Source: Saccoglossus kowalevskii (lineage: Eukaryota > Hemichordata > Enteropneusta > Harrimaniidae). Taken from it: 22,717 nt of DNA. The notes beneath the pieces are model-generated. The model saw only the letters and a list, made by a program, of their open reading frames with translations. It did no database searches and was not told the origin of the DNA. The stretch is from the NCBI RefSeq assembly GCF_000003605.2, contig NW_003144101.1:1-22717 (forward strand). Reading direction: 5' to 3'. The translations under genes and the position numbers were made by a program. Below, piece by piece: positions 1 through 7,813 of the stretch (position 1 is the first letter of the stretch; every line of letters begins with the position of its first letter).

Positions 1-535
1 TTGCACATAGAAATTGAGAATCATAATTGCATATAAATGAGCAAAACAGCTATTCCGGCCATCAATCGAATCATCAGTCGTTATGATTGATTTAACTGAT
101 AATTGCTTAGATGTCTGAGACCGAATGTTGAGTTGAGTTTATATTTACGGCGATGTCAACGTTATTGATTACATCACAGCCCCCAACACTGATTGCTTTA
201 GAGGCGCGTTGAAAAGGAAGCCTATTTTGGGCTAGTTCCATTGTCGCATTTCGGAGTGTAGAGAGAGAGGACTTTGGCCCTATGTCCTATGGCTCTTGTG
301 TTTCAAGCCAAAAAAACAACACAGATTCTCGGGGATGTGGGAATAGGTGACAAATTCCAAAACAATGAAAGAAAATCGTAACTTACTGCACATGAATTTC
401 ATGATGAAGTTTTCAACATTGTGGTGCGTGACTGCAGTCTTTGAAACAAAAATAAGGGATTCTGAAAACGCAATTGATGGCATGACAAAAAACGCAATGT
501 AATGCAAGTTATGCAATATCACGACGAATGTGTAT
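1..535. other. No gene found; sequence left of duplicated block A
   Basis: This A+T-rich stretch shows no recognisable coding region, RNA gene or repeat. An 87-codon open stretch on the minus strand (280-543) has no recognisable motif and the composition of random A+T-rich DNA. Homology with the second block begins just after this stretch, near 536, so it is single-copy within the window. Confidence 0.6.
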
Positions 536-908
536 ATTTTCAAAATATAAATTTACTAACACTAAATTCTTGTTATTTACATTCGTTGAATAAATGTATC
601 TAGAAGGGGATGTATGTAGTAATACGTTGGAATAGTTTTCTAATAATGCATAGTAAATGTTACATTACAAAATATATTTCAATGATACACGACAAACAAA
701 AATCATACTGTACCAATATACTACTAGCTGGAGACCAGGTGTGAATAGATAGATACACTAGATATATATCCAACATATTAAAGGCGAACATGTACATGTT
801 TACAATCCTATGATCACCTTCATTCAATAGAAAACGTTGTCTGTTTCATCTATTTCATATCAAAACATTATGATCTAAACGTCATCACGCTTTTGCATAT
901 GTGACGAA
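536..908 (-). other. 3' flank of zinc-finger copy A, homologous to 18837-19074
   Basis: This stretch lies just downstream of the stop codon of copy A and aligns with the same position of copy B. Shared blocks include 'ataaatgtatctag', 'aaacgtcatcac' and 'gacgaattagaaaaatacc'. Similarity is visibly lower than in the finger array. Copy A has about 140 bp (roughly 680-820) that copy B lacks. It is probably 3' UTR and downstream DNA. I found no clear AATAAA on the minus strand here, so the transcript end is unknown. Confidence 0.6.
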
Positions 909-2523
909 TTAGAAAAATACCACATGTCTGAAGGTTTCTGTGCCCTTACTTCTTACAACATTTTGGTCCAATTTATCGATTTTATAACTCAACTTCTCAT
1001 TCCCTTTCAATGCTATCTCATTTTTAGAAAGAAAGTACATTCTGAATGTCTCTGTTCCCTGACTCACTTGTTCAATGCCACTCCTGTTATCCTCCTGAGT
1101 ACTTTTCAAAAAATCTAACATGAACAATGATCCCTTCTCCAGCTGATCAGCGTTCTTTATGGACTGGATATTACGAGTGTGCATCTGTTCTCCTAGATCG
1201 CTTGAATAAACAAAACTCTTCTCACATTCTTTGCACTGGATGTGATTTTTTAGACCACGAGACTGATTGAAGCATTTCACGCATTGTTTGCACTGAAATG
1301 GCTTCAATCCTTTATGTGTAAGCATGTGATTTCTTAGACCACCAGAATGAGTGACGCATTTCTCGAATTGTTTACACTGAAATGGCTTCAATCCTGTGTG
1401 TGTAGCCATGTGGTGTTTTAGATTAAAAGACTGAGTAAAGCATTTATCACATTGTTTGCAGTGAAATGGCTTCAATCCTGTATGTATAAGCATGTGAGTT
1501 TTTAGACTACCAGACTGAGTGAAGCATTTCTTGCATTGTTTGCACTGAAATGGCTTCAATCCTGTATGTGTAAGCATGTGAGTTTTTAGACTACCAGACT
1601 GAGTGAAGCATTTCTTGCATTGTTTGCACTGAAAAGGCTTTAATCCTGTATGTGTACGCATGTGCTCCTTCAGATTCCCCGACAGAGTAAAACACTTCTG
1701 GCATTGTTTGCACTGAAATGACTTCAATCCAGTATGTGTAAGCATGTGATTTTTTAGACTACCAGAATGGGTGAAGCATTTCTTGCATTGTTTGCACCGA
1801 AATGGCTTCAATCCCGTATGTGTAAGCATGTGCTGTTTTAGATTACAAGACTGACTGAAGCATCTGTCACATTGTTTGCACTGAAATGGCTTTACCCCTG
1901 TATGTACACGCATGTGCACTTTTAGATAACTTGAACTAGTATAACGCTTCGCACATTGTTTGCACTGAAATGGCTTCAATCCTGTATGTGTAAGCATGTG
2001 ATATTTTAGACTACCAGACTGACTGAAGCATTTGTTGCATTGTTTGCACTGAAATGGCTTCAATCCTGTATGTGTAAGCATGTGAGTTTTTAGACTACCA
2101 GACTGAGTGAAGCATTTCTTGCATTGTTTGCACTGAAAAGGCTTTAATCCTGTATGTGTACGCATGTGCTCCTTCAGATTCCCCGACAGAGTAAAACACT
2201 TCTGGCATTGTTTGCCACTGAAATGGCTTCAATCCTGTATGTGTACGCATGTGAGTCTTCAGATTCCCCGACTGAGTAAAACACTTCTCGCATTGTTTGC
2301 ACTGAAATGGCTTCAATCCTGTATGTGTACGCATGTGAAGTTTTAGATCACAAGACTGAGTGAAGCATTTCTCGCATTGTTTGCACTGAAATGACTTCAT
2401 CCTGTATGTGTACGCATGTGCGTCTCAGATTCCCCGACTGAGTAAAACACTTCTCGCATTGTTTGCACTGGAATGGCTTCAATCCTGTATGTTTTCCATG
2501 GACTTCACACATTTAGGTTCTCT
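909..2523 (-). pseudogene. C2H2 zinc-finger gene, copy A, 5'-truncated and frame-disrupted
   Basis: This is a multi-finger C2H2 gene collinear with the intact copy at 19075-20955. The longest open part is 909-2165 (418 codons from an internal ATG), with 9 sound fingers, one lacking its second cysteine, a hybrid unit and the 88-residue tail ending FRHVVFF. Compared with copy B there are four 1-bp changes in homopolymers: an extra c near 2215-2216, a lost a near 2398, a lost t near 2424-2426 and a lost t near 2492-2495. After the last of these, the ATG equivalent to the SMEKHTG methionine reads six codons to a stop. About 195 bp is missing in frame near 1238-1262, fusing the equivalents of units 15 and 18. 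About 213 bp including the copy B start codon is absent at 2523/2524. All four frameshifts are homopolymer-length changes, so assembly error is possible for them, but not for the two larger deletions. A shorter protein from the internal ATG is not excluded. Confidence 0.85.
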
Positions 2524-2970
2524 GAACTAATATACAATTCTAATATCGCACATTTCAGTTGTGTTGTTGTTTTCATTAATAATTCAAAGCATACCATGTG
2601 ACATTAAAAGCATAATTCTCCAAAGTGTATATGTTGGTAACTTTCATATAAATTTTCAGTGACTTGAGTATATAAGTGTTTAGGAATTTGTATCACTTCT
2701 CTGGAAATCTTGAAAATCTTGGGAAATGAAATGTACTACATTGTATTCCAGGGCTTCATTGTGTGAAGTGTTCTTCATCTATAAATTGGCAGCAAGTTCA
2801 GTTTTCACCTACAAAATAACAGAATGAAACAATATAACAAAATATATTTGGAGTGCAACATCATGAAATGATGGATATCTAACTGCAGTTTACCATGTCT
2901 GTATGTGCTTCTACATAGCCTAGCCTTAACCTATCAAAATATTATTAACTGGCATTGTAGAATATTAGCT
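2524..2970 (-). other. 5' flank of zinc-finger copy A, about 97% identical to the copy B flank
   Basis: This non-coding stretch upstream of copy A aligns almost without gaps with 21101-21540. By eye there are about 20 substitutions over the 700 bp that continue to about 3235. The left edge joins directly to codons of the finger exon at 2523/2524, where copy B has about 213 extra bp. I found no convincing promoter on the minus strand. A TATATA-like string occurs near 2670, but in such A+T-rich DNA it is not evidence. Confidence 0.6.
2680..2778 (-). CDS. Candidate upstream exon or uORF of zinc-finger copy A (32 codons)
   Basis: This is a short minus-strand frame of 32 codons, beginning MKNTSHNEALEY and ending QRSDTNS before TAA. 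It lies about 250 bp upstream of the finger exon. Just 5' of it, at 2809-2810, is a good splice-acceptor string, 'ttattttgtag', followed by gtgaaaac; the exon would begin at 2808. A moderate donor-like site (gaa|gtgata) lies near the end of the frame. The whole frame is identical in copy B (21256-21354). It could be a 5' non-coding or coding exon, a regulatory uORF, or a chance frame kept by gene conversion. I recognise no domain. Confidence 0.25.
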   Translation of the reverse strand: MKNTSHNEALEYNVVHFISQDFQDFQRSDTNS

Positions 2971-2974
2971 GACA

Positions 2975-3574
2975 AGAATGATTCCAGCATAATAAGCGGG
3001 TCTAGCTCGAATGCTAGTTTTCTATGTGTCTCTACAGAACCTAGGATAAAGTGGAATGTATCTAAATAAAAATACGGTGTGATAACAATGCAGCCTATCT
3101 ATCTATAATACAACATTTCTATGTGTCTCTACAGAGTTTATCAACATAGCTACATGTAAATACTATTTAGAGATACCGTATCAATGTATAAGTATTATGT
3201 GATCACAAAGCACCATATCTAGCTAATTTTCTGCGTGTCTCAGAGTCTACGAAAATAGCTACATGTGATACATTAAAAAATAAAAATAAAAGGAAGGTGT
3301 GATATCAGAGCAGCCTACTTATCTAGAATGCTACATGTAGATGCAATTTATTAAAGTAATAGTATGATGTGATATCAGAATAGCCAATGACTAGGAATGC
3401 TTGTTTTTCCATATCTTTGCAGAACTATGGATAATACAATGTAGATGCAATGTATAAAAGTAAACATATGGTATGATGTGATATCAGATCAGCTTATCTG
3501 GCTAAAATGCCCGTTGCATATTTGTCTTATTAGAGCCTGGATTATTACCTACATGTAGATACAATGTATTAAAG
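2975..3574. repeat. ~110-bp tandem repeat array, first part (block A)
   Basis: This is a degenerate tandem array with a period of about 105-115 bp. Each unit carries 'gtgatatcagagcagcc', then 'ctagctagaatgctag', then 'tgtgtctctacagaacc', then 'acctacatgtagatgcaatg', then 'tattaaagtaaaagtatgg'. About five units fall here, at roughly 3079, 3198, 3300, 3368 and 3478. The array continues after an insertion at 3575-4271 and again at 6630-6930. A short version lies in block B. It is non-coding and its function is unknown. Confidence 0.8.
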
Positions 3575-4271
3575 ATCGACATGGTTTATAAACAGGCGCG
3601 GGTGGAGTTTATTATTCAAATAAAGTCGCCCTCACTCACATTAATATCTGTGTATGAAAGCTCCACAAAACATATTATATTTTCTGTTTTTCAAATGTGA
3701 GTGGCGCCATGAATATTCATGGTAGTTATAAATAAAAAACGGATTGAATTTGGCAGGTAGACCATTTACTTTTGCCGGAAAAATGGGTTTCAAAAGCGTC
3801 GAGTTTCCAATTTGCCGGCAGTGTAAGCCCCACCACATCGTTTTCAAAATGCCTACTTTGAATATGAGGTAAAATAAACGCTACTCGTGCGTTGCTCATA
3901 CAAACAATGGAATGAATTACCAAAAAGAAAACAGAGGTTGTCAAAACCAGACAGAATATAAAGTGTCTCTCTGAAAACACAGACGGTGGTTGAAGTCAAC
4001 TTGTCAACGATAAACGGCATTCATAAGCCGTAATAACAATTTTGCCTGAAGTTATGATATACTAGTATATGCACTCGATGTACATTTTTATTTATTCAAC
4101 AATCTTCGCTCACTGCGCTCATCAGGAAAAGTCCACACGATGGTGTGTGGTCGATCGACAATCTCGTTCCATTCACGGTTATTTGTAAATCAATGTAGAA
4201 TAGCTTGGAATAAAATTCTATGCGCATGTCATACAAAACAATCAACAATTTGTTGAGGCTTTCCACATAAC
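3575..4271. mobile_element. 697-bp insertion in the repeat array, unclassified
   Basis: The 110-bp array is interrupted exactly between 'tattaaag' (3567-3574) and 'tattacag' (4272-4279), then resumes with 'taaaagtatgg'. The two flanks look like an imperfect 8-bp target duplication, the size made by hAT-type transposases. However, tattacag also occurs natively in this array, so the match could be coincidental. I see no terminal inverted repeat. Inside are a 16-bp perfect palindrome, ccatgaatattcatgg (3707-3722), and a short inverted repeat (3627-3643 with 3695-3710). Two overlapping minus-strand frames (3641-3847 and 3726-3980) show no known domain. It is probably a non-autonomous element or a fragment. 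Confidence 0.5.
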
Positions 4272-4279
4272 TATTACAG

Positions 4280-4956
4280 TAAAAGTATGGTGTGATGTGA
4301 TATCAGAGCAGCCTATCTAGCTCGAATGCTAGTTATCTAAGTGTCTTTGTAGAACAAAGAATAATATCTAATTGTGGATGTAATTTATTAAAATAAAGAT
4401 AAAGTATGGTGTGATATCAGAGCAGCCTAACTAGGCAAAATGCTAGTCATCTCCGTGTCTTTGTAAAACCAAAAATATTACATGTATATACAATGCACTA
4501 AAGTAAAAGTATTGTATAATGTGATGGGCTTCGCTTGATAGAATGCTCGTTATATGTTTGACTTTTTAGAGCCTGGATTATTACCTACATGTAGAAGCAA
4601 TGTATTAAAGTTAAAGTATTGTGTGATATCAAAGCAGCCTAACTAGCCAAAAGGCTAGTTGTCTATGTGTCTTTTTAAAATCTGGAATATTACCTACATG
4701 TAGATGCATTGCATTAAAGTAAAAGTATGTTGTGATATTAGAGCAGCCTATCTAGCTAGAATGCCCCTTATATATGTGTCCCTTTAGGGCCTGGAATCTT
4801 ACCCACATGTAGATGCACATGTATTACAGTAAAAGTATGGTGTGGTGTAATACGAGAGCAGGCTATCTAGCTAGAATGCTCGTTATACACATGTCCTTTT
4901 ACAGTGTATTACAGTAATAGTATGGTGTGATACCATAGCAGACTATATAGCTAGAA
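4280..4956. repeat. ~110-bp tandem repeat array, second part (block A)
   Basis: The same repeat family resumes, with the 'gtgatatcagagcagcc' marker or a variant near 4297, 4411, 4520, 4624, 4731, 4846 and 4927. Spacing is mostly 104-116 bp, with a short last step of about 80 bp. The palindromic core tacatgta recurs in most units. The array breaks at 'ctagctagaat'-like sequence where the recombinase element begins, and a further piece appears at 6630-6930. Confidence 0.8.
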
Positions 4957-4960
4957 TTAG

Positions 4961-5166
4961 GCAGAGTGTTTTCAACCCGACTATTCACATAGTTCATACC
5001 CACCATAGACTCATGTCAGTCAAAATTATCTGTCATTCAGCCAGCAACAGAGAGAGAAATCTAGGTCAGGGGAAGCCCCGTGACCTCATAGATTTTCTTC
5101 CACAGTAGGGACCTTGTGTCTATGTTGGGTAAGAACTGTGTGAATAGGCGGGTTGAAAACCCTCTG
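4961..5166. repeat. ~205-bp foldback with ~50-bp inverted arms (block A)
   Basis: The left arm begins gcagagtgttttcaacccg and runs to about 5013. The right arm, about 5115-5166, is its reverse complement with a few mismatches (cgggttgaaaaccctctgc at the end). The centre contains 'gagagagaaatctagg' and 'cctcatagattttcttcc'. A homologous foldback lies at 22004-22210. The centre alone, inverted, lies at 6534-6616. The arrangement resembles a small inverted-repeat element or the folded end of a larger one. Confidence 0.7.
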
Positions 5167-5399
5167 CAAAAATTCACTATGTTCAATTACCCACCTTAGA
5201 CTCCAGTCAGTTAGAATGACCATTTTGAGTCAAACGCAGAAAGGTGGTGGGTTTCCATGCATAAAAGGGTGTCCATAGCCCGGCACAATATTCCCTACTT
5301 ACGACTACCACTTAGATAAGTACAGTGACAGTGTCTTAACTTGACAGTGTCGTACCCATAACAAAGCAACTGCAGATAGGGTGACAGGGTTGCCCGACA

Positions 5400-5510
5400 A
5401 TGCTAGACCCAAATTCAGATGCTTGGGTGACTAGCATTCCAAAAGAAAAAGAGGCTGAAATAGTTCTGCATGAGGGCATAGGCCTAAAACGAGACCGTGA
5501 CATGTCCAAG
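5400..5510 (-). pseudogene. Possible C-terminal recombinase fragment (block A)
   Basis: One minus-strand frame reads FRPMPSCRTISASFSFG followed by MLVTQASEF. This resembles the 'HxxR-(A/S)-(I/L)-x-A-S' region near the catalytic end of tyrosine recombinases, and it lies downstream of the better-supported fragments. The expected histidine three residues before the arginine is proline here, so the site would be dead. Block B keeps the same frame with conservative changes (RTVSASFFFG, about 22310-22400). The match is short and could be coincidence. Confidence 0.25.
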
Positions 5511-5766
5511 GAGTGCTGACGGGAGAAACTTCTCTGCACAAATCTGTAGCAGAGACTACTTATTCGCCTATGCGCAGTGATTCTTGTGTTTATCTGGGCT
5601 TGGTCAGTAACCAAAGTCTCATCCACTAGAACGGGTCCCACCGGAAAAAGACCTTCCTCAATTGTTTGGCTCTTTGGTAATGACTGGTAAACCCGTTTGC
5701 GCTCTCCTAAAGCCCGCCCTCAGTATATGATAGAGGGGGAGGGCACCTGAGGCAAGAGCCAATTAT

Positions 5767-6117
5767 TCAGCGATCGCACAAAGCCCATGTGCTCGTACTC
5801 TGTGTCTCTGTAGACCCTGTGTCATGTCTTGATTCCTTAGTACGATTCTCGTAGTAACTCAACCCTCGAACTGGGCATAGAGGCAATTCTCGATGATGGG
5901 TGACAAGGCTGGCCTGTAGCCAATAGTCATAAATCTTGCACACTGTCGCAGTGATCCACCTGGAAATGGAAGTTGGGGAGAATGGTCTGTCCTGCTTACC
6001 ATAGTCATAACACATAAACATGTGCTTGCTGCCATGCCTTGAATCCTTAGTATGAGTCTCGTAGTAACTCAACACCCAAACTGGGCATAGAAGCAATTCT
6101 CGATGGTGGGTAACAAG
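5767..6117 (-). pseudogene. Tyrosine recombinase fragment, middle to C-terminal part
   Basis: The minus-strand frame from about 6117 to 5767 reads THHRELLLCPVWVLSYYETH, then TKDSRHGSKHMFMCYDYG, then PFSPTSISRWITATVCKIYD, then a second THHRELPLCPVRGLSYYENR. The order 'LCPVRAL.YY..RT...R....LF..y..g....S..TISRWI...I' is the hallmark I know from DIRS/Ngaro-type and related eukaryotic tyrosine recombinases, just before the HxxR motif. The LCPV segment occurs twice because of a 90-bp direct duplication (5821-5910 and 6031-6120). The catalytic R, K, HxxR and Y residues are not visible in this piece. No start codon or complete frame exists. It is a dead fragment, or less likely exons of a split gene. 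Confidence 0.55.
5821..5910. repeat. Direct repeat D1 within the recombinase fragment
   Basis: This 90-bp sequence matches 6031-6120 at about 85% (shared 'ctcgtagtaactcaac', 'ctgggcatag', 'gcaattctcgatg'), with an offset of 210 bp. On the minus strand it encodes the HHRELPLCPVRGLSYYENRT segment. Confidence 0.8.
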
Positions 6118-6120
6118 GCC
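6031..6120. repeat. Direct repeat D2 within the recombinase fragment
   Basis: This is the second copy of the 90-bp direct repeat. On the minus strand it encodes HHRELLLCPVWVLSYYETHT. It is followed in frame by the LF/ISRWI segment, so this copy keeps the expected recombinase order; D1 is the extra one. Confidence 0.8.
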
Positions 6121-6176
6121 AATGGTCGCTGCCTAGGACAAGCCCAACTCGTCAAACAAATGGATGAAAACGTCAG

Positions 6177-6320
6177 CTACATGGTCAACAGAGAGATGGC
6201 ATGGATCAATCTCCCTTCCACTACACCAACATATGCCCGCCATTTTAGGACGCAGGCTGCATTGGTGGAATCCCTATTTGCCTTGGCCAGGACGTTGGCA
6301 GCTCGCTCAGATAATCCTGA
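6177..6320 (-). pseudogene. Tyrosine recombinase fragment, N-terminal part
   Basis: The minus-strand frame reads SGLSERAANVLAKANRDST, then NAACVLKWRAYVGVVEGRL, and ends at a stop codon (6177-6179). The pattern 'GLS.RAA..l....R..T......W..Y' matches what I know of the N-terminal SAM-like, core-binding domain of eukaryotic tyrosine recombinases. It lies upstream of, and on the same strand as, the LCPV/ISRWI fragment, which is the correct order. An acceptor-like string, 'gtgtgtgcaaaaaactcag', precedes it. The 60 bp between the fragments contain an in-frame stop, and the catalytic R-I region is missing. Confidence 0.45.
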
Positions 6321-6533
6321 GTTTTTTGCACACACAAAAATAAGAAAACAAACTTATCCTACCAGCCACTACGTCTACTGTTACCAATGGTTCACAGCTT
6401 CTTCAGAAATCTCAGTCGAATAAATGGAGACTGAATCAAACTGGTTTTGCTAGGATGCTCACTTGATGCAGAGAAAAACAGAAGTGATCATAAGGCAAGA
6501 TGGTGTCCCCTGCCTTGCCTCGGTCACGTGGTT

Positions 6534-6616
6534 CGTGATGTGGAAGAAAATATATGAAGTTATGGGGCTTTCCCTGACATAGATTTTTGTCTTCGTCCTT
6601 GGTTGAATGGCAGAAT
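6534..6616. repeat. Inverted copy of the 5026-5112 sequence
   Basis: The reverse complement of this stretch aligns with the centre of the 4961-5166 foldback ('tcagggaaagcccca' against 'tcaggggaagccccg'; 'attttcttccaca' in both). With 5026-5112 it forms an inverted pair about 1.5 kb apart around the recombinase fragments. It lacks the foldback arms. Confidence 0.65.
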
Positions 6617-6629
6617 AATGCCTACAGTG

Positions 6630-6930
6630 GTAATTGAACGTAGTGCATGCTTGTTTTCTCTGTGTCTTTACAGAAGCATGGATAATATACAATGCAGATG
6701 CAATGTATCAACGTAAAAGTGTGGTGTGATATCAGAGCAGCCTACCTAGTTAGAATACTAGTTTCATGTGTATCGCTACAGAATGCAATACAATGTAGAT
6801 GTAAAAGTGTTGTGATATCTTTCTATAGAACGCTAGTTTTCTATATATCCACAAACCTAGCATGATAGCTACATGTGGATAAAATATTGGTGGAATGTAT
6901 GACAGTAGGAAAAGACATAACCATCTACAT
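6630..6930. repeat. ~110-bp tandem repeat array, third part (block A)
   Basis: Array sequence resumes after the recombinase element with 'tgtgtctttacagaagc', 'gcagatgcaatgtat' and 'gtgtgatatcagagcagcc' (6726). A more degenerate unit follows near 6811, ending around 'agctacatgtggata'. No array units are seen past about 6930. Confidence 0.7.
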
Positions 6931-7248
6931 ATATACATATTTAAAATTGCCGAAATGAACTACACTTACCTAAAGTGGATTCTGCGTGTGAAACCTTTAC
7001 TCAGTACACTATACAAAATGATTCTAACCCAAATATATATCTATATTAAAAGAGTATAAAAGATTATGTTGTTATTAAAGGACTGTATGGTAATAAAAAA
7101 CAGTGTTAGGTTGTGTCAAGAGTGGCGAATAATTTACCTCATATTTAGCAAGCAATTTGCTTAATTTATTCTTCAGTACGAGTAGCACTTTTATATTCAA
7201 CACCAGAATTAGTATTACTTCAAACGTTTTTTTTTTCAAATCAGATGT
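6931..7248. other. No gene found
   Basis: This is A+T-rich DNA between the end of the 110-bp array and the first copy of a 55-60-bp dispersed repeat. Open stretches are short and lack motifs. Confidence 0.5.
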
Positions 7249-7310
7249 TAGTCAAAGGAGGCGGCAGTTTTTTTTTGACTGTGCGGCGAATATTTTACGT
7301 AAATGTAAAC
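7249..7310 (+). repeat. Dispersed direct repeat, first copy
   Basis: This segment matches 8506-8562 in the same orientation: 'gaggcggc', a T run, 'ttgactgtg', 'gcgaatattttacgtaaatgt' against 'gtgaatattttatgtaaatgt'. The second copy is joined to the right end of the 7814-8615 inverted-repeat element, so this one is probably a truncated relative. An 11-base G run follows at 7325-7335. Confidence 0.65.
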
Positions 7311-7813
7311 AAATCGATTTTTCCGGGGGGGGGGGTCCGGGGAGCATTCTGCCCTTGGGAAAATGTTGATATCTAGACCCTCTGAAACGCTAATTCCTGT
7401 ATTTTGTCGACTGACCTTCCATTTGTTTATTGACTTTTCTTTTATATGATTCGCTGAGGGCGCGAAACACCGGTGTTTTTAACTAGGTGGGAACGCGAGC
7501 AAACAATTTAGCATAATATTTACACACAAAAAAAACAGTGCTAACACCGGCGTGTGAGAACGTATCTATAGTGATACTCCCCGCTCCATACTTTCCTGCA
7601 TTAAGATAAGATTTGCTGATACAAGTTGATTCATCTTGTATCAACAAATATTTACATCATGCAGTCTCTGACGCAGGAGACTCCAGATGTTACATTCTTT
7701 GGGACGACCTGGATTCAGAAATACTCTAAAATTGCGAAGAAAACGAACATTTTGCTGAGAAAAAAAAAACTATAAAAAATGTTGTATTGTTACGACGTGG
7801 GGATTTTATGAGA

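Larger units (their letters stand above)
4957..6630 (-). mobile_element. Decayed tyrosine-recombinase element with inverted repeats
   Basis: This ~1.67-kb segment lies between two parts of the 110-bp array; array sequence stops at about 4956 and restarts at about 6630. Inside, 5026-5112 and 6534-6616 are inverted copies of each other, about 75% identical by eye (for example 'agattttcttccaca' against 'tgtggaagaaaatat'). Between them, on the minus strand, lie fragments resembling the eukaryotic tyrosine recombinases of DIRS/Ngaro-type retroelements or free-standing recombinase genes. No reverse transcriptase or RNase H sequence is visible. The left third (to about 5830) also occurs in block B, so the insertion predates the duplication. 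Exact ends and family are uncertain. Confidence 0.5.

Noticed and set aside
2095-2400. Separate 101-codon zinc-finger frame overlapping copy A
   Set aside because: It is the same gene read in the shifted frame between two 1-bp changes and is included in the copy A entry.
3641-3980. Two overlapping minus-strand frames inside the 697-bp insertion
   Set aside because: They are short and overlapping in different frames, with no recognisable domain. They are absent from block B because the insertion is.
6103-6423. 106-codon plus-strand frame with a plausible-looking peptide
   Set aside because: It lies opposite the recombinase N-terminal fragment, whose minus-strand translation fits a known family pattern and order. 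The plus frame shows no known motif, so I treat it as the antisense shadow.
7322-7340. 11-base G run considered as a G-quadruplex
   Set aside because: It is a single run with only one short further G tract nearby. A simple homopolymer, possibly of inexact length, is the plainer reading.
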